Source: DATKUC01 sp964577375 (GTDB lineage Bacteria > Spirochaetota > Spirochaetia > DSM-27196 > DATKUC01). From it: a stretch of DNA of 64,000 nt. The stretch spans positions 1 through 64,000 of the forward strand of contig CAZNYW010000010.1 in assembly GCA_964577375.1 (NCBI GenBank), read 5' to 3'. The notes below the pieces were generated by a model. That model saw only the letters and a list, made by a program, of their open reading frames with translations, ran no database searches and was not told where the DNA came from. This document shows positions 17,499 through 26,361 of this stretch, in pieces (position 1 is the stretch's first letter; each line of letters begins with the position of its first letter). Made by a program: the position numbers and the translations under genes.

Positions 17499-18545
17499 AT
17501 GCGTCGGCCGGCAGCCACAGCAGCAATTCTGGTCACGATCATTCTGCTTACGGCGACATCTGCTAAAGGCGAGCCGGTCGCGCTGCTTCCACTGCTGGAA
17601 AAAACCGGTGCACAGCTGCAATGGGACGGCTACCGGCGGGAAGGCGCAATTTCAGACGGTTCGAACGTGCTCGCGTTCAGGGTGGGATGGCCGACCTTCG
17701 TTCTGAACAGCAGGGAGCAGAAGAACCTCGGTGAAGTGACCGACAGCGCAGGAAATCTCGAAGTTTCAGGGCTCGCCGCGGCCTACATCCAGAATCTGTT
17801 CAAGAAGAGCGCATCGACCGCTGCTGCTCCGCCGAGGCGCCACATCAGCACTATCTTCATCGACCCGGGTCACGGCGGCAAGGACCCTGGAGCGATCGGC
17901 TGGCACGTCATAAACGGGAAGAGGATCGGAATACGGGAGAAGGACGTCGTCCTCAAGGTCGGGAAGATGCTTCGCGACATGCTCGAGTCTCGTTTTCCGA
18001 ACAAGAAGATCGTCATGTCCCGGGACACGGACATCTACCTCACGCTCGAAAAGCGGACCGAGATGGCGAATGCAATACCGCTCAAGCCCGACGACTCCAT
18101 CGTTTTTGTATCGGTTCATGCGAACGCCTCACTCAAGGCAGACACAAAAGGATTCGAAGTCTGGTACCTGCCGCCGGAATACCGGCGGAAACTGCTCGAT
18201 CCTTCGGAGGTGTCGCCATCCTCAGTCTCGGTGCTCCCGATTCTCAATTCGATGCTCGAAGAGGAATACACGATTGAAAGCGTTCTCCTGGGAAAGAGCA
18301 TCCTCGACGGACTCGACGCGCAGGTCGGATCGGTCTCTCCACGCCTGGGCCTCAAGGAGAATCCGTGGGCGGTTGTCCGGAATGCGAAGATGCCTTCAGT
18401 ACTGGTAGAAATCGGATTCCTCACCAATCCGCAGGAGGGCCCCCGCCTCGACGACACCGCGTACTTGCGGAAGATCGCCACGGGAATCTATAATGGCATC
18501 GTTCGTTACGTAACCAATTTCGAACAACGCAATACCGTGGAGTGA
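17499..18545 (+). CDS. N-acetylmuramoyl-L-alanine amidase (Amidase_3)
   Basis: A 348-residue exported protein: signal peptide 1-24, an N-terminal domain to about 105, and a zinc amidase domain from 120 to the end. The catalytic motifs are all present: IFIDPGHGGKDPGA (first His, near residue 124), a Glu in GIREKDVVLKVG, VFVSVHANAS (second His) and the catalytic Glu of VEIGFLTNP. It cleaves the bond between N-acetylmuramic acid and L-alanine in peptidoglycan. The order amidase, GerMN protein, flaA is the same as around flaA in Treponema, so a role in cell-wall remodelling for the periplasmic flagellum is plausible. It starts 3 bp after the ATP-grasp gene. Confidence 0.92.
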   Translation: MRRPAATAAILVTIILLTATSAKGEPVALLPLLEKTGAQLQWDGYRREGAISDGSNVLAFRVGWPTFVLNSREQKNLGEVTDSAGNLEVSGLAAAYIQNLFKKSASTAAAPPRRHISTIFIDPGHGGKDPGAIGWHVINGKRIGIREKDVVLKVGKMLRDMLESRFPNKKIVMSRDTDIYLTLEKRTEMANAIPLKPDDSIVFVSVHANASLKADTKGFEVWYLPPEYRRKLLDPSEVSPSSVSVLPILNSMLEEEYTIESVLLGKSILDGLDAQVGSVSPRLGLKENPWAVVRNAKMPSVLVEIGFLTNPQEGPRLDDTAYLRKIATGIYNGIVRYVTNFEQRNTVE

Positions 18546-18552
18546 TACATAC

Positions 18553-19032
18553 GTGGACCTAATTCGTGAGCGGCCGCATTTGCTCTGGGCCGCTATGTTC
18601 GGCGCGAGTCTGCTCGTAGCCCTGCTGTTCTATTTTGTCTTTCCGCCCTCCCAGAGTGAACGGTATCTCTTCTTCCCGGAAAACATCACGGGAAAGCTGA
18701 AGGGAGAGTCCAGGCTGGTCCCCCGGCACCATACGCTCGAGGCCGAGGTCCAGGCGCTTGTAGCCGAAGAGCTTCTCGGGCCGGTGCGTGTCCGCGACAA
18801 GCGGCTTGTGCCTGTCGATACCAGGATCCGGTCGCTCATCGTGCGGAACGAAAAGGTCTACATCGATTTTTCCACCGAAATGGTAACCGCCGCGGATCAG
18901 GTACAGGAAACGACGACTCGCGCCATCCAAATTCTAACGCACACGATACAGTTCAATTTTCCGCAAATCAAACAGGTGACGGTCACGATAAACGGAGAAC
19001 TTCCGGGACAACCCTATTTTTCGATAAAATAA
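18553..19032 (+). CDS. GerMN-domain membrane protein
   Basis: A 159-residue protein starting with GTG 7 bp after the amidase stop. Residues 11-30 are a single N-terminal membrane helix (WAAMFGASLLVALLFYFVF). Residues 60-155 are a GerMN/sporulation-germination domain: an HHTLEAEVQALVAEELLGP helix, the VYIDFSTEMV strand and a final VTITINGELPGQPYFS-type strand pair. GerMN domains occur in extracytoplasmic proteins that interact with peptidoglycan or amidases, so the partnership with the upstream amidase is consistent. It probably shares a transcript with the genes before it; flaA downstream has its own promoter. Confidence 0.87.
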   Translation: MDLIRERPHLLWAAMFGASLLVALLFYFVFPPSQSERYLFFPENITGKLKGESRLVPRHHTLEAEVQALVAEELLGPVRVRDKRLVPVDTRIRSLIVRNEKVYIDFSTEMVTAADQVQETTTRAIQILTHTIQFNFPQIKQVTVTINGELPGQPYFSIK

Positions 19033-19077
19033 AAAGATAGGCCACAATCACAAAATGGTCCAACCGGAAAAAAATCG

Positions 19078-19105
19078 TTGACAAAGGTAATTCCCTGCGT
19101 ATAAT
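19078..19105 (+). promoter_or_regulatory. Sigma-70 promoter of flaA
   Basis: A perfect TTGACA (19078-19083) and a perfect TATAAT (19100-19105) are spaced by 16 bp, the strongest promoter in the window. Transcription should start near 19112, giving a leader of about 49 nt that carries AAAGGAG (19148-19154). This fits very high expression of a flagellar structural protein from the housekeeping sigma factor, not from sigma-28. Confidence 0.85.
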
Positions 19106-19160
19106 TTTAGGTAAGTTGCGGTAACTCACAGGGAAGGCCTAAGCAGTAAAGGAGTATGGG

Positions 19161-20210
19161 ATGAAACGTTTCCTGATTCTTTTTGTTGTGACATTCATGG
19201 CGTTGAGCGTTTCGGTAATGGCGGAACAGTCCACGCTGATAGATTTTTCGAAGTTGACAGCGGACTATACTTCTAGTACCCCGCCACAAAACACGGCGAC
19301 GATGATCGACTTCAGCAACCAGGCAGGAGCGAGCTTCACCCAGGTCGACAAGGCCGCAATGAGAACCTCGCTTGCGATCAGCAACTGGGATATCGAACTG
19401 GCGTCTTCATCCCGCAATGTGATGAACCTGACGGAGTCTCTGGTCAAGCCGGCGACGGTTCGCCAGGGCGCCGCGAACTATGCCGGTGACACCGTCATGG
19501 GTATTCGCGTCCATTTCCCTACTGAGCCGTACAACTCCTGGGCAATGATCAAGCCCCCCTTCGACATACCCGCCTACTCGGACAAGACCACTGTGGACAA
19601 CAACGGCAATCTCACGGTCCCTCAGGACCAGGTCGGCGTCGGCGACAAGTTTGACGGTTTCGGTGTTGTCAAGAACGTAGGCTCGCTCAAGTCCCTTTCG
19701 GTGAGTGTCATGGGCCTCAACTATCCGGAACGGCTCGGCGTGATCCTCAGTGACGAAAACAACCATCAGCAGGAAATCGATCTCGGACCACTCAATTTCG
19801 ACGGTTGGAGAACACTCACATGGGAGAATCCGAACTACATCGCCGACGTTCGAAATCGCGCCCTGCGGGTGCAGCCGCTCTATCCGAACCTCACCCCGTA
19901 CCGGAAGCTCGTCGGCTTCATCATCTACCGGGACGGCTCACAGATCGGCGGGGATTTCATCTCCTATCTCAAGGACGTGAATATCGTGTACGATCTGGCG
20001 ACTCTCAACCTGCAGACCGACATAAACAACGAGCAGGTGTGGGGCATTCTGCGGCAGCGTGAGCAGGCGCGGCGTCAGGCCGAGCTCCAGAGACTTGGCA
20101 ACATCCAGGTGCTCCGTTACCTCGAGCAGCAGAAGATGGCCAAACCTGCAGCACCCGGTTCGCAGGGCGGACAGTCCTCGGGTGGAACCACCGGGGGAAC
20201 CGGTCAGTAA
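19161..20210 (+). CDS. flaA: Periplasmic flagellar filament outer-layer protein FlaA
   Basis: A 349-residue protein with a signal peptide (1-21, ending VMA) and the FlaA family body. Typical segments are STLIDFSKLTAD, NWDIELASSSRNV, VMGIRVHFPTEPYNSWAMIK and LTWENPNYIADVRNRAL. FlaA coats the core of the spirochaete periplasmic flagellum and is secreted by the Sec pathway. The body ends in a coiled segment (QREQARRQAELQRLGNIQVL) followed by a tail of about 22 residues made almost only of Gly, Ser, Thr and Gln. The tail is unusual and could be a modification site. The gene is monocistronic, with a strong promoter upstream and an intrinsic terminator downstream. Confidence 0.95.
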   Translation: MKRFLILFVVTFMALSVSVMAEQSTLIDFSKLTADYTSSTPPQNTATMIDFSNQAGASFTQVDKAAMRTSLAISNWDIELASSSRNVMNLTESLVKPATVRQGAANYAGDTVMGIRVHFPTEPYNSWAMIKPPFDIPAYSDKTTVDNNGNLTVPQDQVGVGDKFDGFGVVKNVGSLKSLSVSVMGLNYPERLGVILSDENNHQQEIDLGPLNFDGWRTLTWENPNYIADVRNRALRVQPLYPNLTPYRKLVGFIIYRDGSQIGGDFISYLKDVNIVYDLATLNLQTDINNEQVWGILRQREQARRQAELQRLGNIQVLRYLEQQKMAKPAAPGSQGGQSSGGTTGGTGQ

Positions 20211-20230
20211 TAGAAGCAGCGCAAATCAAG

Positions 20231-20266
20231 GGCTGCCGCGGCATATGCTGCGGCAGCCTTTTTTTT
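20231..20266 (+). terminator. Intrinsic terminator of flaA
   Basis: A 9-bp perfect GC-rich stem (GGCTGCCGC at 20231-20239 with GCGGCAGCC at 20250-20258) encloses a 10-nt loop and is followed by eight T residues (20259-20266). It lies 20 bp after the flaA stop, and the genes on its other side face it. Confidence 0.92.
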
Positions 20267-20308
20267 GTCCTGAGATCCCGCCGGTTTGACCCTGCGGGTC
20301 AGCCGCGA

Positions 20309-21190
20309 CTACCGGGAGCCTATGCTGTCGAGGTTGAGCTTTACACCGGCCTGTGCGCGAAAGAGGAATTTGTCCGATACGGTAAGCCCGGAAAGGTCGT
20401 CGAGACCGAAAGAGTAGAGATTGGCTTCGATGCCCGTGACTATCGAGATCAGGTTGTCCAGGCGAACGGTAACCCGGGTACCGAGTACGAGCGAGCCGAG
20501 GGTCTGCGTGGACGGTGTCGAGTAATCAAAATACCTGGACTGGAGCTGATAGGCAAACTTCAGCAGCACGTTGTATGGGACGTTCTTCTGAAACACGTCG
20601 GCCTGAAAGGAGTATTCTCGAAATGTGTCCTTCACCAGGCCCTTCGCGTCCTTCTGGGAGAAGGTATTCTGTTTGAGATGAAGCGAGCAGATCGCGTTGT
20701 AGACGTAGAAACCACCTATTATTTCGCTCATCTCCTCGGTGTAATCACCCTGCTCAACCAGCGGCGCTCCGAGGGTGCTGCCGGAATCGAAGGTGATGAA
20801 TACTGCGCCCGGCAGCTGTGCCGTGAGTCCCGCACGCAGCCCGGTTTTGAGAAGGCTGCCGGAGGTATTGAACATGCCGAAGAAGGGCCCGCCTTCGATT
20901 GCGAAGTAGGTGCTGTCGTACCGAAGCTGCGCCGCGAGGACATTGTGCAGCACCGGATCCATCGTAAAGGATGCAGTCGCTTTCACCGAGTCGTCGATCT
21001 TCTGGGAGATCGAAGCGTCAATTCCCCACGAGGAAAGGGTCGCAGGCATCCCGGTGGCGGTGGAGGAGCGGTCGCGCGCGAAATCGAAATTGCCCAGGTT
21101 GAATAGAAGGTCCGTTTGAAGCCCCTGTGCAGGCAGCGCCGACAGAAGAGCGAACGGTACGGCCACCAGTGCCTTGTGAATCCATCTCAT
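20309..21190 (-). CDS. Probable outer-membrane beta-barrel protein
   Basis: A 293-residue protein with a signal peptide (ALVAVPFALLSALPAQG, about 1-23). The mature sequence is alternating hydrophobic/polar strands (TDLLFNLGNFDFARDR, AQLRYDSTYFAIEGGPF, FLFRAQAGVKLNLDSIG) rich in Gly, Ser and aromatic residues, as in outer-membrane barrels. No recognised catalytic motif is present. It starts 2 bp after the stop of the neighbouring larger barrel-like gene on the same strand, and the two are likely co-expressed and possibly related. Spirochaete-specific porin-like families fit best, but the exact family is not identified. Confidence 0.72.
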   Translation of the reverse strand: MRWIHKALVAVPFALLSALPAQGLQTDLLFNLGNFDFARDRSSTATGMPATLSSWGIDASISQKIDDSVKATASFTMDPVLHNVLAAQLRYDSTYFAIEGGPFFGMFNTSGSLLKTGLRAGLTAQLPGAVFITFDSGSTLGAPLVEQGDYTEEMSEIIGGFYVYNAICSLHLKQNTFSQKDAKGLVKDTFREYSFQADVFQKNVPYNVLLKFAYQLQSRYFDYSTPSTQTLGSLVLGTRVTVRLDNLISIVTGIEANLYSFGLDDLSGLTVSDKFLFRAQAGVKLNLDSIGSR

Positions 21191-21192
21191 GC

Positions 21193-22341
21193 TCAGAACT
21201 CCGTGCGGATACCGATGTAGCCCGTGAACAGGCTCTGGAAATCAAAGGGTATCAGCTGCGCGGCGATTTTGAAATCCCATATGACGCCCGTGGCGTTGAT
21301 TCGCAGGAAGGGCGAGGCAGAAATCGCAACTGCATTGCCTCCGGTGGAGGAGTGCGTCAGCAGGCCGTCGATCCCAAAAACTGCCGGGTCTTTGAGCTCA
21401 TTGCCGATCTGAAAGCGAAGGTTGGCATCGAAGGCGCCTCCTTCGTTGGTGGCGGATTCGAGATAGTAGGAGGGGTGCCAGAAGACTGTCACAATTATCG
21501 AGAACGGGTTGAGGCGGAGTCTGGGTTCAAAAAGGACATAGAGCTGCTGAGCTGAGAATCCGTCGGCCGGCGACCAGTAGGGGAGTCCCAGTGCGACAAG
21601 GAACTGTGCTATGTCGGTCGGTTTGGCGAAAAGGAAGAACCCGGCCCGGTAGAGTCCGTAGGGACTCTGGGGAAACGAAGCACCGGCGAAGGCCGCCACT
21701 TTCAACGGCTCGGTATTGACGGCAATTCGAAGATCCGCAGCGTAGACGCCGGTGCCTAGATATGCGTCGGTGTACAAATAGCCGTCCACGAGAAGGCCCT
21801 TTGGATCGCTTGGAATCGAAACCCGTATGCCTGTACCGGAAACGCGGTAGACTCCATCGTATTCTATTGCTGGCGGCGTGGGGTAGGTGAGGTATCCACC
21901 GAAATCCGTACCGACGGGTTCCGTCCCGAAGCGATCGGAAAAGACGCTCCCGGAGCCAAAAATGTCGTTCAGACCGACAAAGTAGGTAAGGCCTATTCGT
22001 GTGCCCAGGAGGCGTTTCGCGGTCACCTCCGCGCCGTTGAAAAGCAGCACCCGCTGAAGGATCGTGGATGCGGGAGCGGTTGACGGCACCGCGGCAAAAT
22101 CCGCGTTGGTAGTATCCATGCCGAACGAGAGTTTCGCGCCGAACTTGTAGCCGCCGCCCACAGAGAGATCGAATTTGGTTCTGGTGTCGATCTGCAGCGC
22201 CCCGCTCTGCATGTAGCCACGGGAGTAAATCTGCAGGGAGCCAACGCTCACATCCGCTGCGGACAGCATCGTGGCGGTGGAAAACAGAGCGGCGACGAGA
22301 ACGGCGGTGGCCATCACGCCGGGTCGGACACAACGGTTCAT
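21193..22341 (-). CDS. Probable outer-membrane beta-barrel protein
   Basis: A 382-residue protein with a signal peptide (about 1-29, ending LSAAD) and a mature chain of repeated amphipathic strands such as SLQIYSRGYMQSGALQ, FDLSVGGGYKFGAKLSFGMD and KVAAFAGASFPQSPY. It ends in an aromatic-terminated strand, YIGIRTEF, the usual assembly signal of outer-membrane proteins. A good GAGGAG precedes the ATG by 6 bp. It is transcribed away from cheA, from the 81-bp intergenic region that separates them. It may be a porin or a structural surface protein. Family membership was judged from the pattern only. Confidence 0.75.
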   Translation of the reverse strand: MNRCVRPGVMATAVLVAALFSTATMLSAADVSVGSLQIYSRGYMQSGALQIDTRTKFDLSVGGGYKFGAKLSFGMDTTNADFAAVPSTAPASTILQRVLLFNGAEVTAKRLLGTRIGLTYFVGLNDIFGSGSVFSDRFGTEPVGTDFGGYLTYPTPPAIEYDGVYRVSGTGIRVSIPSDPKGLLVDGYLYTDAYLGTGVYAADLRIAVNTEPLKVAAFAGASFPQSPYGLYRAGFFLFAKPTDIAQFLVALGLPYWSPADGFSAQQLYVLFEPRLRLNPFSIIVTVFWHPSYYLESATNEGGAFDANLRFQIGNELKDPAVFGIDGLLTHSSTGGNAVAISASPFLRINATGVIWDFKIAAQLIPFDFQSLFTGYIGIRTEF

Positions 22342-22422
22342 GTGTTTCTCCTCTTCTTATTATCGAGAAGTCGGGTTCCAACCTTGATTGCGACGCGCAA
22401 CTGACTTGACGAAAGAGGGTCT

Positions 22423-24855
22423 ATGCATAAGAATTGGAGCAATATGAGCGATTATCTCGACCCCGCCAATGAAGAGCTTCTGAAGGACTTCTTTGTCGAA
22501 GCGCAGCTTTCGGTCGACCTGCTCGAGCAGAACATTCTGGTTCTGGAAAACAACCCTCAGGACCGCGACGCGATAGACGAGATTTTTCGCGCGGCACACA
22601 CGCTGAAGGGCGCAACCGCGACCGTTCAGATGATGGAGCTCGCCGAGTTTACCCATGTCGTCGAGGATGTCCTCGACCGCATCCGGTCCGATGAGATCGA
22701 CGTCAACGAAGCGGTGGTCGACCACCTCCTGTCGGCGATCGACGTTGTAAAATCGATGCTCGAAGCACGCTCGGGCGGTTCGGTCTTCGACGGTGACACG
22801 GGCGGGATAGAGACCACTCTGCGTGGGTATCTCAAAGTCACGCGCAAAAGGAAGTCAGAGCCTGCGGCCGCCAGACAAGCTGAGACTAAGACCGCGCAGG
22901 AAGCCGGGCCCAAGCCGAAAAAGGGCGAGCCGGCAGCGGTCGCGGCCGACGACGAGCTTACCGAATATGAGCTGCTCGAGCTTGCCCAGGCGGCGGGCCC
23001 GGACGCGACCATCTATCGGATCAAGGTAACATTCAACGAAGATCATCCCATGAACACCGTCGGCGGTATTCAGGTGTTCGCGGCGCTGAAGACAATGGGG
23101 CCGGTGCTTCGGACGGTTCCGGACTTCGAGCGCCTGTACGAGGATATCTTTTTTCCGGCGGTGGAGTATTACGTCGCCGCCGACGAAACGCCCGAGCGGA
23201 TTCGCGAAAAGGTGACGATTCCGGAGGTGACCACTACTCTCACCGTCGAACAGGTGGTTTCGGGCTCCTCCTCCGCACCTTCCCGGCTTGCGGCGCCCGC
23301 CCGAGCCGCCTCTGCGACCGCCGGTCAACAGGAAGTCGACGAAGAAGACATCGACGCAGCCACCGAAGAGGAGAGTGCCGACGCGGCGGGAGCGCAGGAA
23401 CAGACGGCTCCATCCGCCGTCGCCCCAGAGGTGGGGCGCGACGGTGAAGTCAAGAAGCAGATGTCGATCGGTTCGGTGCTTCGGGTCGACAGCCGGCGCA
23501 TCGACAACCTGTTGAATCTGGTAAGCGAAACCGTAATCAACAAGGCTACATTCAACCAGATAAACACCCAGTTCTCCGAGAACATCGCCACTTTTCAGGG
23601 GGCGGAGACCGCCTACCGGGAAAGACTGAAGGAGCTGTTCGACGCGCTTCCCGAATACCTCGAAGGCATTCAGGGCGGCGGTTCGGTAAAGGACGCAAAA
23701 CGCGACATCGTCGCGCGCTTCGGCGATCTGCTCGAGCTCTTTGATCCCTTTCAGAGCTCGCTGCGCGCAACGGTTGCGAAGTTCCGCAGTACAGCGCAGA
23801 ATCTGGGGAGAATTACCGGGGAGCTTCAGGAGGGAGTCATGCAGATACGCATGGTTCCCATATCCCAGATCTTTTCCAGATTTCCGCGCCTTGTGCGGGA
23901 CCTGTCCCGGTCGCTCAACAAGCGCCTGCAGCTCGTTGTCGAAGGTGGGGATACCGAGCTCGACAAATCCGTCATCGAAGACCTTCTCGACCCGCTCATC
24001 CACTGTGTGCGCAACTCCATCGATCACGGTATCGAGACCCCGGAAGAACGGCGCGCCGCCGGGAAGCCGGAGGAGGGACGCCTGCTCCTTCGCGCCGCCA
24101 ACGAAGGCAACATGATCATCATCGAGATTGCGGACGATGGAAAAGGCATCGACGTCGAAGCGGTTCGCGAACGCGGTGTCGCCAAGGGTCTGATCCATCC
24201 GAGCAAGACTCTCTCGGAGATCGAGGCATTCAACCTCATTTTTGCGCCCGGTTTTTCAACAGCTCAGTCGGTGACCAATATTTCCGGGCGAGGAGTTGGA
24301 CTCGACGTTGTCAAGAAACAGATCGAGAAGCTGAACGGCACCGTGACGGTAAGCTCGGAGCGGGGCACCGGTACACGCTTCATCATGAAGATTCCGCTCA
24401 CACTCGCCATCATTCAGGGGCTCCTCGTGCGGGTGGGTTCCGAGATGTATGCAATTCCCATAACCTCGGTAATCGAAAGTCATCGAATCCGCCCGAGCGA
24501 GATAAAGATGATCGATAATTACGAAGTCTTCAACGTTCGCGACGACGTCATTTCGCTGCTCCGGCTGAATCGTCTGTTCCGCATTCCGACGAACGAGCAG
24601 AAGGAATTCTATTTCGTCGTAATTGTCGGAAGCGGCAATCGACGGATGGGTCTCATCGTAGACAGCCTGATAGGCGAAGAGGACGTTGTCATCAAACCCC
24701 TCAGAGATCGTTACACTAACTCGCCGGGCATCGCAGGTGCCAACATCACGGGCGACGGAACTGTTTCCCTCATCATCGATGTAAGCCAGCTCCTGGAGCT
24801 CGGCCTGCAGCGAGAGCGCGAGGCGCGGTCCCGTCGCGAGACCACGATAAGCTGA
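22423..24855 (+). CDS. cheA: Chemotaxis histidine kinase CheA
   Basis: An 810-residue CheA with all five domains. The Hpt domain carries the phosphorylated His in AAHTLKG (His59 from this start, His52 if translation starts at the ATG at 22444). A CheY-binding P2-like domain lies at about 195-290. After a Glu/Ala-rich linker come the dimerisation domain (about 345-480), the GHKL kinase domain (HCVRNSIDHGIE, IADDGKGID, GRGVGLDVVKKQ) and a C-terminal CheW-like domain (660-805). The second start, MSDYLDPAN, resembles the usual CheA N terminus and has GGAG 4 bp upstream, so it may be the true one. CheA passes receptor signals to CheY. It leads the operon cheA, cheW-R, cheX, cheY. Confidence 0.96.
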   Translation: MHKNWSNMSDYLDPANEELLKDFFVEAQLSVDLLEQNILVLENNPQDRDAIDEIFRAAHTLKGATATVQMMELAEFTHVVEDVLDRIRSDEIDVNEAVVDHLLSAIDVVKSMLEARSGGSVFDGDTGGIETTLRGYLKVTRKRKSEPAAARQAETKTAQEAGPKPKKGEPAAVAADDELTEYELLELAQAAGPDATIYRIKVTFNEDHPMNTVGGIQVFAALKTMGPVLRTVPDFERLYEDIFFPAVEYYVAADETPERIREKVTIPEVTTTLTVEQVVSGSSSAPSRLAAPARAASATAGQQEVDEEDIDAATEEESADAAGAQEQTAPSAVAPEVGRDGEVKKQMSIGSVLRVDSRRIDNLLNLVSETVINKATFNQINTQFSENIATFQGAETAYRERLKELFDALPEYLEGIQGGGSVKDAKRDIVARFGDLLELFDPFQSSLRATVAKFRSTAQNLGRITGELQEGVMQIRMVPISQIFSRFPRLVRDLSRSLNKRLQLVVEGGDTELDKSVIEDLLDPLIHCVRNSIDHGIETPEERRAAGKPEEGRLLLRAANEGNMIIIEIADDGKGIDVEAVRERGVAKGLIHPSKTLSEIEAFNLIFAPGFSTAQSVTNISGRGVGLDVVKKQIEKLNGTVTVSSERGTGTRFIMKIPLTLAIIQGLLVRVGSEMYAIPITSVIESHRIRPSEIKMIDNYEVFNVRDDVISLLRLNRLFRIPTNEQKEFYFVVIVGSGNRRMGLIVDSLIGEEDVVIKPLRDRYTNSPGIAGANITGDGTVSLIIDVSQLLELGLQREREARSRRETTIS

Positions 24856-24867
24856 TCGGAGAGACGT

Positions 24868-26340
24868 ATGAGTGATACCGGCACGGAAAACAAACAGCCT
24901 ATCGGGTCTGCGCAGGAAAAGCGTGCGGACAACGATTCCGCACAGCGACAGAGCGCCACTGCCGTGAGACGACGCGGACGGGCGCGCCGGCGTGAACGCG
25001 CTGCGGAGGAACCGGTCGAGGTCGTCGACTTCAAGATGGTGACCTTTTCTCTCGGGGGGAAGGATTACGGAATCGACATCATGAAGGTGAAGGAGATCGC
25101 GAAGTTCTCTCACTTCACCTACGTGCCCAACTGCCCACCCTTCGTCCGTGGAGTCTACAACCTTCGCGGTGACATTATCTCGGTTATCGACCTCCGTCGC
25201 ATGTTCAATATACCGATCCCGGAAAAGGCAGCCCCTCGTGAAGGGGAACGCGAATCTTCGAGCAGAATCGACAGCGGGCTCATCCTTCGGCTGGAATCGA
25301 CACTGATCGGCGTGGTAGTCGATCAGATCGACAAGGTCATCGGAATCGCCTCGTCCACGGTCCAACCGCCTCATCCGATTTTCGCCGACGTCAACATCAA
25401 GTACATCAGCGGCGTCGTGGAGCACGAGGACCGGCTGTACATCATTCTCGACGTGGAGCGCATCCTGTCGCGTGAGGCGCAGATGGAGCCGCAGCGGCTG
25501 CCGACAGCCGCTGAAATGGAGCCCGAAACGATTCAGCAGGAATCCGCCGCGCCGACCCCGGAGAAGAAGCGGGGAAGGGCGCCGGCGGCCGCAGCCGAGG
25601 ACGTCGGTTTCGGTTTCATCTCGGAAACCCTGGCGACCTTTGCCGGGTTCTACGTGAGCGACATGAACCGGGAATGGGTGACCCGCCGTTATGCGGCCTG
25701 GAAGGATGAAAACCGGAGCGCGGGCGCAGAACCGCAGATAACCTCGGTCGATGAGGCGGGGATTTTTCTTCAGTCGTTCCATTCGCCAGCGACTGGAAAG
25801 TTCTGGCCCGAGACATACTCGAAGGACGTCGAGAAGCTTCTGCCCAGGGACGGAGTTCGCAGCATACAGGTGTGGAATCCAGGGTGCGCGAAGGGCCACG
25901 AAAGTTACAGTTTCTGCTGTCTGCTCCGAAAGAAGTTTCCCGAAGCACGCATCAAGATATGGGCGAGCGACAAGGACCTCCTCAGCATATCGACCGCGCC
26001 GAACCTTGTATTCCCGCAGCACGAGGTTCCTGCCGACTGCCGCGACTCGCTCGTCTCCGGCCGGAACGGATACTCGTTCGGGCCCGCAATAAAGGACCTG
26101 ATCGTATTCGAGTATCACGACGTGCTGCACGACAGCACGGTTCCTGAGGTGGACATGATCCTCGCGCGAGACGTTCTGTCGTACATGAAACCGTCTGATC
26201 AGACTGCACTTGTGGAAGAATTCGCCGAACGCCTGAAGAGCGGCGGCGTGCTCATAGTCGGTGCCAACGAGCGCATCCCCGAGGGTGATGAATGGCACAA
26301 GGCCGGCGACGGGCAGATAAGCGCATACATCAAGAACTAA
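24868..26340 (+). CDS. cheW: CheW-CheR-like fusion, spirochaete array protein
   Basis: A 490-residue protein. After a basic, disordered start, residues 52-205 are a complete CheW scaffold (VDFKMVTFSLGGKDYGIDI, CPPFVRGVYNLRGDIISVI). A linker leads to residues 245-490, which follow the CheR methyltransferase fold. The SAM motif reads NPGCAKGHESYS (from residue 337), close to the CheR GCSxGEEPYS motif, and ARDVLSYM (433-440) replaces the usual RNVLIYF. The FFR substrate motif of true CheR is absent. This architecture is known from treponemes, where it forms chemoreceptor arrays fitted to a highly curved membrane. Whether the CheR-like part still methylates anything is unclear. Confidence 0.93.
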   Translation: MSDTGTENKQPIGSAQEKRADNDSAQRQSATAVRRRGRARRRERAAEEPVEVVDFKMVTFSLGGKDYGIDIMKVKEIAKFSHFTYVPNCPPFVRGVYNLRGDIISVIDLRRMFNIPIPEKAAPREGERESSSRIDSGLILRLESTLIGVVVDQIDKVIGIASSTVQPPHPIFADVNIKYISGVVEHEDRLYIILDVERILSREAQMEPQRLPTAAEMEPETIQQESAAPTPEKKRGRAPAAAAEDVGFGFISETLATFAGFYVSDMNREWVTRRYAAWKDENRSAGAEPQITSVDEAGIFLQSFHSPATGKFWPETYSKDVEKLLPRDGVRSIQVWNPGCAKGHESYSFCCLLRKKFPEARIKIWASDKDLLSISTAPNLVFPQHEVPADCRDSLVSGRNGYSFGPAIKDLIVFEYHDVLHDSTVPEVDMILARDVLSYMKPSDQTALVEEFAERLKSGGVLIVGANERIPEGDEWHKAGDGQISAYIKN

Positions 26341-26361
26341 CCACCGGGAGGACTGGCTAAA

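Noticed and set aside
22342..22422. A sigma-28 (FliA-type) promoter for cheA
   Set aside because: No TAAA plus GCCGATAA pair is visible at suitable spacing, and no convincing sigma-70 pair either, so no promoter is annotated.
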